A program made the translations under genes and the position numbers. Positions 27,485 to 36,876 of a DNA stretch of 64,000 nt are shown here, one piece after another; the first letter of the stretch is position 1, and every line of letters begins with the position of its first letter. This DNA is from Undibacterium cyanobacteriorum (GTDB lineage: Bacteria; Pseudomonadota; Gammaproteobacteria; Burkholderiales; Burkholderiaceae_D), in contig NZ_CP133720.1 of NCBI RefSeq assembly GCF_031326225.1, positions 2,294,001 to 2,358,000 on the forward strand. Direction: 5' to 3'. The notes under the pieces were generated by a model. The model had not been told where the DNA came from. It did not search any database and saw only the letters and a list, made by a program, of their open reading frames with translations.

Positions 27485-27889
27485 CTAATTTGAGTGGCCT
27501 TCGGTTTGTTTGAGCTTAGATGCATTCTTGGCCTGCCGTATGTAAGCCTTCGCTGTTTGGGTGATGGTGCGAATCTGATCTTGCCATGTACGGCGCTGCA
27601 AACGAGACTCTTCTATGCATTTATTAACAAAGAAACGTTCATTGCAGGCCTTTTCTGACTCAAGGTAATACTGCTGCACTTGATTCTGCAGCTTGTCACC
27701 TCGTTCGAGCGCAGTCTCAGCCATCATAATGGAGGTGATATTGTGAGTTGCATAATTTCTCAGCAATTCTTGTACTGAATCATTGATGATGGACTTTGCA
27801 CTGTTTTCCTCAGCTGACACAACTAAAGGCATGAATAGCAGATAGACGGAGCCACCGCACAAGAGGATGTGTGACAATATTTTTTTCAT
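27485..27889 (-). CDS. Small exported hypothetical protein with paired cysteines
   Basis: Protein of 134 residues with a signal peptide (LLCGGSVYLLFMPLVVSAEE, cleavage likely after VSA). The mature part is helical with the segment ACNERFFVNKCIEESRLQRR, a two-cysteine motif spaced C-x9-C that recurs in small betaproteobacterial periplasmic proteins of unknown function. A disulfide between the two cysteines is plausible. It follows zapE by 27 bases on the same strand and may be the last gene of that transcript. Confidence 0.8.
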   Translation of the reverse strand: MKKILSHILLCGGSVYLLFMPLVVSAEENSAKSIINDSVQELLRNYATHNITSIMMAETALERGDKLQNQVQQYYLESEKACNERFFVNKCIEESRLQRRTWQDQIRTITQTAKAYIRQAKNASKLKQTEGHSN

Positions 27890-27916
27890 AACTTTACAGG
27901 TCCAACTCTCGAAGAA

Positions 27917-29026
27917 TCAATCATGAGAATGATCTAACAAGGCGACGATCTCTCTTTGGTCTGCACGCATATAGTCTTCGGATTGCATTTCGATAATGCG
28001 AGAGACGGTACGATGAAATTCGTTAGACAAAGTCCCTTGCGTATAAAGTTCTTCCGGCGCTACCTCGGCCGACATGATGAGTTTTACTTTGTTATCGTAA
28101 AACACGTCAATCAACCACGTAAAACGCCGTGCCTCTGAAGACATACCCGCGGACATGCGCGGAATCGATGACAAAATCACTGTATGAAAGCGACTTGCGA
28201 TTTCAAGGTAATCATTTTGCGAGCGAGGACCACCGCACAGGGTCGAAAAATCAAACCAAATAATGGTTCCAGCGCGACGTAATGATTTCAGACGACGTCC
28301 TTCGATATCGACATGTGGATCTTCGTCTTTGGTTTCAGCGATTTTCTGAAATGCTTTCCGAAGGGCTTCATCCGTATGCGCATTGAGCGGCGTCAGGTAG
28401 GCTTCTACTTGTTCGAGTGCGCGCTTGCGATAATCATTGCCCGAATCGACATTCAAAACGTCGAGCTTTTCTTTCAATAACGCGATCGTCGGCAGCATGC
28501 GGTCACGGTGTAACCCATCGGGATACAAAGTATCTGGATGATAGTTCGAGGTCATGATGAAGGAGACGCCATTATCAAACAAGGCCTTCATCAAGTTGTA
28601 CAAGAGCATCGCATCCGCCACGTCTGACACGTGAAACTCATCGAAACAAATTAAGCGATATTTCTTCGCGATACGAGCCGCGACTTCGTTGAGGGGATCG
28701 GCCAAACCTTTCAATTCATCGAGTTCGCGGTGGACAGCACGCATAAACTCGTGGAAATGTAGACGCGTTTTTCTGACGACAGGCACGACAGAATAAAAAC
28801 TATCCATCAAAAATGATTTGCCGCGCCCTACCCCACCCCACATATACACACCACGTGGAACCTCAGGACGACTAATCATGCGCATCAAGCGATTCGATCT
28901 GCGTGATTTGAATTCCACCCAATCATCGTAAGCTTGCTGTAAGCGATCGACTGCACGCTTTTGCGCCGCATCCGCTTGAAAACCACGTTGCTCGATGGCT
29001 TCTTGATAGAACTCTTGGACGTTCAT
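27917..29026 (-). CDS. zapE: Cell division ATPase ZapE (AFG1-like)
   Basis: AFG1/LACE1-family AAA+ ATPase of 369 residues. The Walker A GGVGRGKS is at residues 64-71 and Walker B ICFDEFHV ends at about 133, with Asp129 and Glu130. TSNYHPDTLYPDGLHRDR is the sensor region typical of ZapE. In E. coli ZapE acts on the Z-ring, especially under stress. It lies downstream of lpdA, a neighbourhood often seen in Betaproteobacteria, and upstream of a small exported protein. Confidence 0.94.
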   Translation of the reverse strand: MNVQEFYQEAIEQRGFQADAAQKRAVDRLQQAYDDWVEFKSRRSNRLMRMISRPEVPRGVYMWGGVGRGKSFLMDSFYSVVPVVRKTRLHFHEFMRAVHRELDELKGLADPLNEVAARIAKKYRLICFDEFHVSDVADAMLLYNLMKALFDNGVSFIMTSNYHPDTLYPDGLHRDRMLPTIALLKEKLDVLNVDSGNDYRKRALEQVEAYLTPLNAHTDEALRKAFQKIAETKDEDPHVDIEGRRLKSLRRAGTIIWFDFSTLCGGPRSQNDYLEIASRFHTVILSSIPRMSAGMSSEARRFTWLIDVFYDNKVKLIMSAEVAPEELYTQGTLSNEFHRTVSRIIEMQSEDYMRADQREIVALLDHSHD

Positions 29027-29064
29027 ACCTGCCGTATCAACAAAAAGACAAAAGGAAAGTTCAA

Positions 29065-29108
29065 AACAATTTGCGCGTTAGCGAGAGTTCTCTCACACAA
29101 CGCGCAAA
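29065..29108 (-). terminator. Intrinsic terminator after lpdA
   Basis: TTTGCGCGTT (29070-29079) pairs perfectly with AACGCGCAAA (29099-29108), with an inner GAGAG/CTCTC stem. On the minus strand it is followed by TTGTTTTG. It lies between lpdA and zapE. Confidence 0.6.
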
Positions 29109-29160
29109 ATGATGATTCGCTGATTACTCACTCCCAAAGAGAGTGGGCAATCTGACACAA

Positions 29161-29194
29161 AATTCTTAAAAATTTTCAAGAATTCTTAAAAATT
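29161..29194. repeat. 14-base direct repeat at the lpdA 3' end
   Basis: AATTCTTAAAAATT occurs at 29161-29174 and again at 29181-29194, a 20-base period. The second copy overlaps the lpdA stop codon. The intervening bases make the whole element nearly palindromic (TTCTTAAAAATTTTCAAGAA). The function is unknown. Confidence 0.7.
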
Positions 29195-30613
29195 CAAAGA
29201 ACGCTTGTCGACTGCCAAGGCAGCTTCTTTAGTCGCTTCAGACAAAGATGGATGGGCGTGGCAAATACGCGCGATGTCTTCAGAGGACGCACGGAACTCC
29301 ATAGCGACCACTGCTTCAGAAATCAATTCGGACGCCATTGGACCCACGATATGAACACCTAAGATCTCATCTGTCTTCGCGTCTGCCAAGAATTTCACCA
29401 TACCTGAGGTATCGCCCAAAGCACGCGCACGGCCGTTCGCCATAAATGGGAAAGTACCTGCTTTGTACTCAACGCCATCCGCCTTCAATTGCTGCTCTGT
29501 ACGACCGACCCAAGCGATTTCTGGTGAAGTGTAGATAACCCAAGGAATCGTCGCAAAATTGACATGACCATGTTGACCAGCGATGCGCTCAGCGACTGCC
29601 ACACCTTCTTCTTCCGCTTTGTGCGCCAACATCGGACCGCGCACCACGTCGCCAACCGCCCATACGTTCGGCAAATTGGTTTTGCAATCACCATCGACGG
29701 AGACGAAACCACGCTCATCCAAAGCCAAGCCGACTGCCTCAGTATTCAAACCATTGGTGTTCGGTGTGCGACCGATAGAAATGATCAATTTATCGAATAC
29801 CGCTTTGTGTTCCGCGCCAGCATTGTCGACGTAATTGACTGTCACTTGATTATCGCCTTTGACGATTTCGCCAATCTTCACGCCGAGATTGATATTCAAA
29901 CCTTGCTTGGAGAAGAGTTTATGGGCCTCTTTCGCGATTTGCTCATCAACAGCACCGAGGAATGTTGGCAATGCTTCCAATACCGTCACTTCGGCACCAC
30001 AACGACGCCACACGCTGCCCATTTCCAAACCGATCACACCGGCGCCAATCACGCCGAGTTTTTGAGGTACGGCACCGATACGCAAAGCACCGTCGTTTGA
30101 CAAGATCACTTCTTCATCGAAAGCAGCACCTGGCAATGCGCGTGCATTGGAGCCTGTAGCGACAACGATGTGCTTACCAACAATCGTTTCTTCAGCCTTG
30201 CCCGCGACCTTGATTTCATAGCCACCATCAACGGCTTTTACAAAGGAACCATGGCCGTGGAAGAAAGTCACTTTATTCTTTTTGAACAAATACAAAATAC
30301 CATCGTTGTTTTGTTTAACGATTGTGTTTTTGCGTGCCAACATTTTGCTGACATCGAGTTCCAAGCCAGAGACGCTAATGCCGTGATCAGCAAATGCATG
30401 GCCAGCGTGTTCGTAGTGTTCAGACGATTGCAACAAGGCTTTCGAAGGAATACACCCTACGTTAGTACATGTACCACCTGGTGCTGGACCGCCTTTTTCA
30501 TTTGTCCATGCATCGATACACGCTGTTGAAAAACCCAACTGCGCTGCACGAATCGCTGCGATATATCCACCAGGACCACCACCAATAACCACTACGTCAA
30601 ATTGTTTGCTCAT
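29186..30613 (-). CDS. lpdA: Dihydrolipoyl dehydrogenase (E3 of 2-oxoglutarate dehydrogenase)
   Basis: FAD-disulfide oxidoreductase of 475 residues that reoxidises the lipoyl arm of the E2 subunit with NAD. FAD binding is at GGGPGGYIAA (residues 11-20). The redox-active disulfide is Cys49-Cys54 in GGTCTNVGCIPSK, and the C-terminal His-Glu pair is in CHAHPSLSEA near residue 453. GAGVIGLEMGSVWRRCGAEV is the NAD fold. It is downstream of odhA-odhB on the same strand but separated by a small pspC-like gene and an intrinsic terminator. Its expression may therefore depend on read-through or an unseen promoter. Confidence 0.96.
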   Translation of the reverse strand: MSKQFDVVVIGGGPGGYIAAIRAAQLGFSTACIDAWTNEKGGPAPGGTCTNVGCIPSKALLQSSEHYEHAGHAFADHGISVSGLELDVSKMLARKNTIVKQNNDGILYLFKKNKVTFFHGHGSFVKAVDGGYEIKVAGKAEETIVGKHIVVATGSNARALPGAAFDEEVILSNDGALRIGAVPQKLGVIGAGVIGLEMGSVWRRCGAEVTVLEALPTFLGAVDEQIAKEAHKLFSKQGLNINLGVKIGEIVKGDNQVTVNYVDNAGAEHKAVFDKLIISIGRTPNTNGLNTEAVGLALDERGFVSVDGDCKTNLPNVWAVGDVVRGPMLAHKAEEEGVAVAERIAGQHGHVNFATIPWVIYTSPEIAWVGRTEQQLKADGVEYKAGTFPFMANGRARALGDTSGMVKFLADAKTDEILGVHIVGPMASELISEAVVAMEFRASSEDIARICHAHPSLSEATKEAALAVDKRSLNF

Positions 30614-30635
30614 AATTTACCTGCCAAATTCAATA

Positions 30636-30667
30636 CAAAAAAAGGCTTAAACCAGTGGTTCAAGCCT
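30636..30667 (-). terminator. Intrinsic terminator between the pspC-like gene and lpdA
   Basis: An 11-base stem (30643-30653 with 30657-30667, one G-U pair in RNA, loop ACT) is followed on the minus strand by seven T. It starts 15 bases after the pspC-like stop and its T tract ends about 23 bases before the lpdA ATG. A complete separate lpdA promoter would have to overlap the hairpin. Confidence 0.8.
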
Positions 30668-30681
30668 CCTGAATAAAGTTC

Positions 30682-31014
30682 TTACTCTTCCTCGGGGATG
30701 AATACCCAGGCTAACAAATAAGCGATGAAGCCAGTTCCGAATGCACTCACAAACAGCACGAACATCAAACGCCAAATCCAAGGTTCTAAGTTGGAGTATT
30801 TGCCTAAACCGGCGCAGACCCCGCCTACCCATTGATTGTGTTTGGAACGACGCAGTTGGTTCAGATTGGAAAATGGATTCTCGTTACCTGATGCTTGCGA
30901 GCTGGTCGATGCGGATGCCAAAACTTTTTCTTTGGCCGCTGCAAATTCTTCATCGCTCAGAGCACCTGAACGATGAAGCTCATGCAAACGCGCGATTTCG
31001 TCGGCGATATTCAT
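30682..31014 (-). CDS. SHOCT plus PspC domain membrane protein
   Basis: Protein of 110 residues. The N-terminus (EIARLHELHRSGALSDEEFAAAKEKVL) is a SHOCT-type short helical module. The C-terminus is a PspC domain: VGGVCAGLGKYSNLEPWIWR followed by one long hydrophobic segment (FVLFVSAFGTGFIAYLLAWVF) and an acidic end. PspC-like proteins act at the inner membrane in envelope stress in enterobacteria. The link here is by domain only. It is inserted between odhB (12 bases upstream) and lpdA, an unusual place, and ends in a strong terminator. Confidence 0.87.
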   Translation of the reverse strand: MNIADEIARLHELHRSGALSDEEFAAAKEKVLASASTSSQASGNENPFSNLNQLRRSKHNQWVGGVCAGLGKYSNLEPWIWRLMFVLFVSAFGTGFIAYLLAWVFIPEEE

Positions 31015-31026
31015 CGTGATTGAGGA

Positions 31027-32271
31027 TTACAGATCCAACAATAAACGAGCTGGATCTTCCAGCGCTTCTTTCATCGCAACCAAACCTAAAACAGCTTCAC
31101 GGCCGTCGATGATGCGGTGATCGTAAGACATCGCCAAGTAGTTCATTGGACGAACCACGATTTGACCGTTTTCAACAACAGCGCGATCTTTAGTAGCGTG
31201 AACGCCCAAGATAGCAGATTGTGGTGGGTTGATAATTGGTGTCGACAACATGGAACCGAAAGTACCGCCATTGGAAATGGAGAAAGTACCGCCAGTCAAA
31301 TCTTCCAAAGTCAATTTACCGTCTTTTGCTTTGGCACCGAACTCACCGATTTTCTTTTCGATCTCGGCAATCGTCATTTGATCAGCATTCCGCAAGATTG
31401 GCACGACCAAACCACGTGGAGAGCCAACTGCGATACCGATATCAAAGTAACCGTGATAAACGATGTCGTTGCCATCAACAGACGCATTCAAAATCGGATA
31501 TTTCTTCAGTGCCGCAACAGCAGCTTTGACGAAGAAGGACATGAAGCCCAATTTCACACCGTGTTCTTTTTCAAACTTGTCTTTGTACTTGTTACGCAAG
31601 TCCATCACTGGCGCCATGTTGACTTCGTTGAAGGTCGTCAAAATCGCATTCGTTGATTGGGACTGTACCAAACGCTCAGCGATACGAGCACGCAAACGGC
31701 TCATCGGTACGCGTTCTTCTGGGCGATCACCAAGATTCACTGCGACTGGTGCAGCGACTTGTTGCAAGGCTGGTTTTGCCGCTGGTGCAGCCAATGGTGC
31801 GACAGCAGGAGCCGCTTTGTTTGCCACTGCAGCCAAAGCATCACCTTTAGTTACACGACCGTCTTTGCCTGTACCATCTACAGCGCTCGCGGAAACACCG
31901 TTTTCCGCCAAAATTTTCGCTGCTGCTGGCATCGCAATACCTGCAGCAGAATTACCTGCAGGTGCTGCTGCAGGTGCAGAAGGTGCAGCCGCTGGTGCCG
32001 CTGCTGCAGGAGCAGACGCACCTGCTGTTGCTTCTGTATCGAGCATTGCGATCACTTCGCCAGCAACAACTGTGCTACCGTCGCCTTTGATCACTTGTGT
32101 AATCACGCCAGCTGCTGGCGCTGGCAATTCCAACACAACCTTGTCAGTTTCAACGTCGACCAAGTTTTCATCACGGTTCACTGCTTGGCCCACTTTTTTA
32201 TGCCAAGTCAACAAAGTCGCTTCAGCAACAGATTCAGATAATTGCGGTACTTTTACTTCGATAATTGCCAT
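31027..32271 (-). CDS. odhB: 2-oxoglutarate dehydrogenase E2 (dihydrolipoyl succinyltransferase)
   Basis: Enzyme of 414 residues. The lipoyl domain is at residues 1-75, with the lipoylated Lys44 in VETDKVVLEL. An Ala/Pro linker, a peripheral-subunit-binding domain (AAKILAENGVSASAVDGTGK) and the catalytic domain ending in YDHRIIDGREAVLGLV (HxxxD active site) follow. It moves succinyl groups to CoA in the TCA cycle. The start at 32271 has CGGAGAATAAAC in front; the frame upstream to 32307 is not needed. It follows odhA after 68 bases. Also known as sucB. Confidence 0.96.
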   Translation of the reverse strand: MAIIEVKVPQLSESVAEATLLTWHKKVGQAVNRDENLVDVETDKVVLELPAPAAGVITQVIKGDGSTVVAGEVIAMLDTEATAGASAPAAAAPAAAPSAPAAAPAGNSAAGIAMPAAAKILAENGVSASAVDGTGKDGRVTKGDALAAVANKAAPAVAPLAAPAAKPALQQVAAPVAVNLGDRPEERVPMSRLRARIAERLVQSQSTNAILTTFNEVNMAPVMDLRNKYKDKFEKEHGVKLGFMSFFVKAAVAALKKYPILNASVDGNDIVYHGYFDIGIAVGSPRGLVVPILRNADQMTIAEIEKKIGEFGAKAKDGKLTLEDLTGGTFSISNGGTFGSMLSTPIINPPQSAILGVHATKDRAVVENGQIVVRPMNYLAMSYDHRIIDGREAVLGLVAMKEALEDPARLLLDL

Positions 32272-32339
32272 GTTTATTCTCCGATTTGGATAGCTAGAAG
32301 GCGCCAACTCTTGTTAGATTTTGTCGGCGCCGTCGAGGA

Positions 32340-35195
32340 TTATTTGGTCAGAACGTAACCTTTGAGTTTTGAAAAGGCTGCATCCAACAAAGCTTTTTGC
32401 TGCGCATAGTGCTTGTCGTAATAGCCGACAGCAGGCGATGCACTTGCTGGACGACCAGCGTAAGCAAGTTTCTGACCTTCATCCAAGCTTTCAAAAATAT
32501 TGTGTTGAATTTGGAACCAAGGACCTTGGTTTTGTGGTTCGTCTTGCGCCCAAACCAGTTCCACCATATTCGGGAATTTCTTCAATTCCGCTGCAAAACT
32601 CTTATGTGGGAACGGATATAACTGCTCCACACGAATGATTGCTGTGTCGTTCTGCGCGCGTTCTTTACGAGCATTGACCAAGTCGTAATACACTTTGCCC
32701 GAACAAGCAACAACGCGTTTCACTTTCTTCGCGTCGATGCTTTCATCCACTTCACCGATAACAGTGTGGAAGCTACCTTTTGCCAACTCGGACAATGGAG
32801 AACCTGCATCTTTGTTACGCAATAAGGACTTCGGTGTCATGATCACCAAAGGCTTACGGAATTGACGAATCATCTGACGACGCAAGAGATGGAAAATCTG
32901 CGCTGCAGTCGTCGGTTGAACCACTTGCATATTGTTGTCAGCACACAATTGCAAGAAACGCTCTGGACGTGCTGAAGAGTGTTCTGGACCTTGGCCTTCG
33001 TAACCGTGCGGCAGCATCATGACCAAACCAGAGGCACGACCCCACTTCACTTCACCGGAACTGATGAATTGGTCGATCACAACTTGTGCACCGTTGGCGA
33101 AGTCACCGAATTGCGCTTCCCAAATCGTCAATGTATTTGGTTCTGCAGTGGAGTAACCATATTCAAAACCGAGCACCGCTTCTTCCGACAACACGGAATC
33201 GATGACTGTGAATGGTGCTTGTTTGTCGGAGATGTTTTGCAATGGAATATAAGTACCTGCATCCCAACGTTCACGATTTTGATCGTGCAATACTGCATGA
33301 CGGTGTACGAAGGTACCACGACCAGCATCTTGACCTGTCAAACGAACGGCGTAGCCAGAAGACACCAAGCTCGCAAACGCCAAGTGTTCGCCCATACCCC
33401 AGTCGAGATTCATGTCACCACGCCCCATCGCAGCGCGATCGCCCAAGACTTTTTCAACCAAGCTGTGTGGTTTGAAACCTTCTGGAACTGTCGTGATGCG
33501 TTCAGCCAAGCGCTTCAACTCAGTGGTTGGTACTGCTGTATCAGCGGCATCGGTCCACTTACGATTCAAGAATGGAATCCAATCAACCGCGTACTTATTC
33601 TTAAAATTAGAGATAACTGGATCATGCGTATGTTTGCCAGCGTCCATCGCCTCGCGGAATGCAGCCACCATTTGATCGCCGCCATCCGCTGGAATTGTGC
33701 CTTGCGCAACCAGTTTATCTGCGTACATCTTACGCGTACCAGGATGTTGACCAATCTTTTTGTACATCAAAGGTTGTGTCAAAGCTGGTGTATCTTGCTC
33801 GTTATGACCTAGCTTACGGTAGCAGATGATATCGACCACAACGTCTTTTTTGAACGTCATACGATAGTCGAGAGCGATTTGCGTTGCCAAGACAACTGCT
33901 TCTGGATCATCAGCATTCACGTGCAATACAGGAGCCTCGATCATCTTCACGACGTCGGAGCAATAGGTTGTCGAACGTGCGTCACGTGGATCGGATGTTG
34001 TGAAACCAATTTGGTTATTAATGACGATGTGAACTGTACCGCCTGTGCCATAGCCACGTGTTTGCGCTAAGTTCAAAGTTTCCATGACCACGCCTTGACC
34101 TGCAAACGCAGCGTCACCGTGAACCAAGATTGGCAATACTTGTGAGCCGTCTTTGTCGCCACGACGATCCATACGTGCTTTAACGGAACCTTCCACTACT
34201 GGATTAACGATTTCCAAGTGCGATGGATTGAAGGCCAAAGACAAGTGAACTGGACCACCTGGGGTCGACACGTCAGAGGAGAAACCTTGATGGTACTTGA
34301 CGTCGCCTGCTGGCAAATCATCGCCATGCTTGCCTTCGAACTCAGCAAACAAGTCTTGTGGCATTTTGCCCAAAGTGTTCACCAAAACGTTCAAGCGGCC
34401 TCGGTGTGCCATACCGATAACGATTTCCTCAACACCACGCTCACCAGCGCGTTGAATCGTTTCATCGATAGACGCGATAAAACTCTCACCACCCTCGAGC
34501 GAGAAACGCTTTTGACCAACGTAACGTGTATGAAGATAACGCTCCAAACCTTCTGCTGCTGTCAAGCGATCAAGAATGTGTTTTTTCTTTTCCGCTGTGA
34601 AGCTTGGCGTAGAACGAATGGACTCGAGCTTTTCTTGCATCCAGCGTTTTTCCGCTGGATCGCTGATGTACATGAACTCAGCACCGATAGAACGGCAGTA
34701 AGTATCACGTAAGGAATTCAAGAGATCGCGCAAAGAGGCTGTCTCTGTGCCGAAATAGGTGTTGCTGATATTGAACTGAATGTCCATATCTGCATCGGTG
34801 AAACCATAGAAACTTGGTTCCAATTCAGGCAAAGATGGACGTTCTTGACGTTGCAAAGGATCGAGGTTAGCCCAACGGCTACCGAGGAAGCGATATGCTG
34901 CAATTAATTGCTGAGCTGCGACACGTTTGCGACCCATTTCAGCATCAGCGGAAGCACTCACTGTGCGAATCGGGCCTTGCTTAGCACGTTCAGCGAACGA
35001 GGCGATGACAGGCGCATGGGCCACATCGGGTTTGCTTGTTCCATCAACGGCGGGGACGTGTTGCATGGCGTCGAAATACGCACGCCAATTATCCGGCACG
35101 GATCCAGGATTATTCAGATACGCTTCGTACAGTTCTTCTACATAGGGCGCATTACCGCCGAACAAATACGAGTTAGCGTTATATTGTTGCATCAT
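32340..35195 (-). CDS. odhA: 2-oxoglutarate dehydrogenase E1
   Basis: Thiamine diphosphate enzyme of 951 residues that decarboxylates 2-oxoglutarate. The N-terminal NSYLFGGNAPYVEELYEAYL is the E2-contact segment. IGMAHRGRLNVL, HGDAAFAGQGV and HIVINNQIGFTTSDP are the ThDP and substrate motifs. LPHGYEGQGPEHSSARPERFLQ lies in the transketolase-like half. ATG 35195 is preferred because AAAGGTGAG lies at good spacing; GTG 35204 would add three residues. It is upstream of odhB on the same strand and downstream of the gltA terminator, so it probably has its own promoter. Also known as sucA. Confidence 0.96.
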   Translation of the reverse strand: MMQQYNANSYLFGGNAPYVEELYEAYLNNPGSVPDNWRAYFDAMQHVPAVDGTSKPDVAHAPVIASFAERAKQGPIRTVSASADAEMGRKRVAAQQLIAAYRFLGSRWANLDPLQRQERPSLPELEPSFYGFTDADMDIQFNISNTYFGTETASLRDLLNSLRDTYCRSIGAEFMYISDPAEKRWMQEKLESIRSTPSFTAEKKKHILDRLTAAEGLERYLHTRYVGQKRFSLEGGESFIASIDETIQRAGERGVEEIVIGMAHRGRLNVLVNTLGKMPQDLFAEFEGKHGDDLPAGDVKYHQGFSSDVSTPGGPVHLSLAFNPSHLEIVNPVVEGSVKARMDRRGDKDGSQVLPILVHGDAAFAGQGVVMETLNLAQTRGYGTGGTVHIVINNQIGFTTSDPRDARSTTYCSDVVKMIEAPVLHVNADDPEAVVLATQIALDYRMTFKKDVVVDIICYRKLGHNEQDTPALTQPLMYKKIGQHPGTRKMYADKLVAQGTIPADGGDQMVAAFREAMDAGKHTHDPVISNFKNKYAVDWIPFLNRKWTDAADTAVPTTELKRLAERITTVPEGFKPHSLVEKVLGDRAAMGRGDMNLDWGMGEHLAFASLVSSGYAVRLTGQDAGRGTFVHRHAVLHDQNRERWDAGTYIPLQNISDKQAPFTVIDSVLSEEAVLGFEYGYSTAEPNTLTIWEAQFGDFANGAQVVIDQFISSGEVKWGRASGLVMMLPHGYEGQGPEHSSARPERFLQLCADNNMQVVQPTTAAQIFHLLRRQMIRQFRKPLVIMTPKSLLRNKDAGSPLSELAKGSFHTVIGEVDESIDAKKVKRVVACSGKVYYDLVNARKERAQNDTAIIRVEQLYPFPHKSFAAELKKFPNMVELVWAQDEPQNQGPWFQIQHNIFESLDEGQKLAYAGRPASASPAVGYYDKHYAQQKALLDAAFSKLKGYVLTK

Positions 35196-35523
35196 ATTGC
35201 TCACCTTTCTTCGCGCTTCGCGAGATTAGCGGGTTAATCTAACCTTCCGCGACACGGCCTGACCGGTTAGCGGATTGCACATCAAGTTGTGGGGAAGGAC
35301 TCATTTGAAATTCTAATTCAGCCTGGCTTTACAACGATTATTCGGGAACGAAACCGCGGGAAAACAGCAAGAAGAAACAGGAATTCAACCAGATCGCGAG
35401 AATAACATATTTCCGTAAAAAAAAAGCGAGTAATTTCTACTCGCTTTTTTAAAATTTGATCAAAACAATCAAAACTATTTCATTTGTTTTAATCTTTATG
35501 TATTTCTATCGTCGCCGATACAA
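35196..35523 (-). promoter_or_regulatory. Intergenic region between gltA and odhA
   Basis: A gene-free region of about 328 bases. It holds the gltA terminator and then about 215 bases that must include the odhA promoter and leader. The inverted repeat GGTTA-ATC-TAACC is at 35232-35244, with further GGTTA copies nearby (35265-35269). TCGCG..CGCGA stems are present near 35210. No convincing -35/-10 pair was identified. Confidence 0.4.
35417..35450 (-). terminator. Bidirectional intrinsic terminator downstream of gltA
   Basis: AAAAAGCGAGTA pairs with TACTCGCTTTTT across ATTTC, flanked by long A and T runs on both sides. It is a strong hairpin about 75 bases after the gltA stop on the minus strand. 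Confidence 0.85.
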
Positions 35524-36828
35524 TTAACGCTTGTCGATCGGTGGCACATCACGTTTTGGCGCACCGATAAACAATTGACGTGGACGACCAATTTTTTGCT
35601 CTGGATCAGAAATCATTTCTTTCCATTGAGCGACCCAACCGACGGTACGCGCTAATGCGAAGATACCGGTGAACAAGGCGGTTGGAATACCCAAAGCGCG
35701 TTGCACGATACCAGAATAGAAGTCGACGTTTGGATACAGCTTACGAGAAACAAAGTACTCGTCTTCCAAAGCAATTTTCTCGAGCGCCATCGCCAATTTG
35801 AACAATGGATCGTCTTGCAAACCAAGTTCATTCAAGACTTCGTAGCAAGTTTCACGCATCAACTTCGCACGTGGATCGTAGTTCTTGTAGACGCGGTGAC
35901 CAAAGCCCATCAACTTCACGCCAGAGTTCTTGTCTTTAACTTGTTCGATGAACTTAGGAATATTGTCAACAGAGCCGATTTCCTCCAACATGCTCAAGGC
36001 TGCTTCATTAGCACCACCGTGCGCAGGGCCCCACAAGCAAGCGATACCAGCAGCGATACATGCAAATGGATTCGCGCCAGAGGAACCTGCCAAACGCACT
36101 GTCGACGTCGATGCATTTTGTTCGTGATCAGCATGTAAAATCAAGATACGATCCAATGCACGAACCAAAACTTCATTGACTTTGTATGGCTCACATGGAT
36201 TGGAGAACATCATGTACATGAAGTTCGCACTGTACGACAAATCATTACGTGGATAAACGAATGGTTGGCCGATCGAATATTTATATGCCATCGCTACCAA
36301 AGTTGGCATTTTCGCGATCAAACGAATCGCAGAAACTTCGCGGTGGTGAGGATCGTTGATGTCCAAAGAATCATGGTAGAAGGATGCCAAAGCACCAACC
36401 GTACCGACCAAAACAGACATCGGATGCGCGTCACGGCGGAAACCGCGGAAGAAGAATTGCATCTGTTCGTGCACCATGGTGTGCTTAGTCACCATGTTGA
36501 CGAATTCACTCTTTTGCGTTGCGTTTGGCAATTCGCCATTCAACAACAAGTAGCAGGATTCCAAGAAATCACCGCCGTTTGTCGCCAACTGTTCAATTGG
36601 GTAACCACGGTACAACAACTCACCTTTATCACCATCAATGTAGGTAATGGAAGAGTTACAAGCAGCAGTTGACATGAAACCTGGGTCATACGTGAACTTG
36701 CCCGTCGCGCCATAGAGTTTGCGAATATCAATGACATCCGGACCGATGGAGCCTTTGTAAATTGGCAGATCCAATGATGGTGAGCCATCAGAGAACGATA
36801 GGGTTGCTTTTGTGTCAGAATTTATCAT
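35524..36828 (-). CDS. gltA: Citrate synthase
   Basis: Type II hexameric-class citrate synthase of 434 residues, joining acetyl-CoA and oxaloacetate. The conserved LYRGYPIEQLA is near residue 75. Catalytic histidines are in HADHEQNAST and GFGHRVYKNYDPRA, and the catalytic aspartate is in the C-terminal VDFYSGIV stretch. GPAHGGANEAAL is also diagnostic. It is the last gene of the sdhCDAB-sdhE-gltA run (48 bases after sdhE) and is followed by a strong terminator. Allosteric NADH control is common in this type but cannot be shown here. Confidence 0.97.
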   Translation of the reverse strand: MINSDTKATLSFSDGSPSLDLPIYKGSIGPDVIDIRKLYGATGKFTYDPGFMSTAACNSSITYIDGDKGELLYRGYPIEQLATNGGDFLESCYLLLNGELPNATQKSEFVNMVTKHTMVHEQMQFFFRGFRRDAHPMSVLVGTVGALASFYHDSLDINDPHHREVSAIRLIAKMPTLVAMAYKYSIGQPFVYPRNDLSYSANFMYMMFSNPCEPYKVNEVLVRALDRILILHADHEQNASTSTVRLAGSSGANPFACIAAGIACLWGPAHGGANEAALSMLEEIGSVDNIPKFIEQVKDKNSGVKLMGFGHRVYKNYDPRAKLMRETCYEVLNELGLQDDPLFKLAMALEKIALEDEYFVSRKLYPNVDFYSGIVQRALGIPTALFTGIFALARTVGWVAQWKEMISDPEQKIGRPRQLFIGAPKRDVPPIDKR

Positions 36829-36876
36829 GGCTCTTCCCTCTTTAAGGCGAGTCGTTAATCAAAAAAGTACAGTATT

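Noticed and set aside
31463..32293. A 276-codon open frame opposite odhB
   Set aside because: It is antisense to the Ala/Pro-rich linker and lipoyl domain of odhB; its Ala/Thr-rich low-complexity product and lack of start signals mark it as a shadow.
32979..33812. A 277-codon open frame opposite odhA
   Set aside because: It is a reverse-frame shadow of the 2-oxoglutarate dehydrogenase gene.
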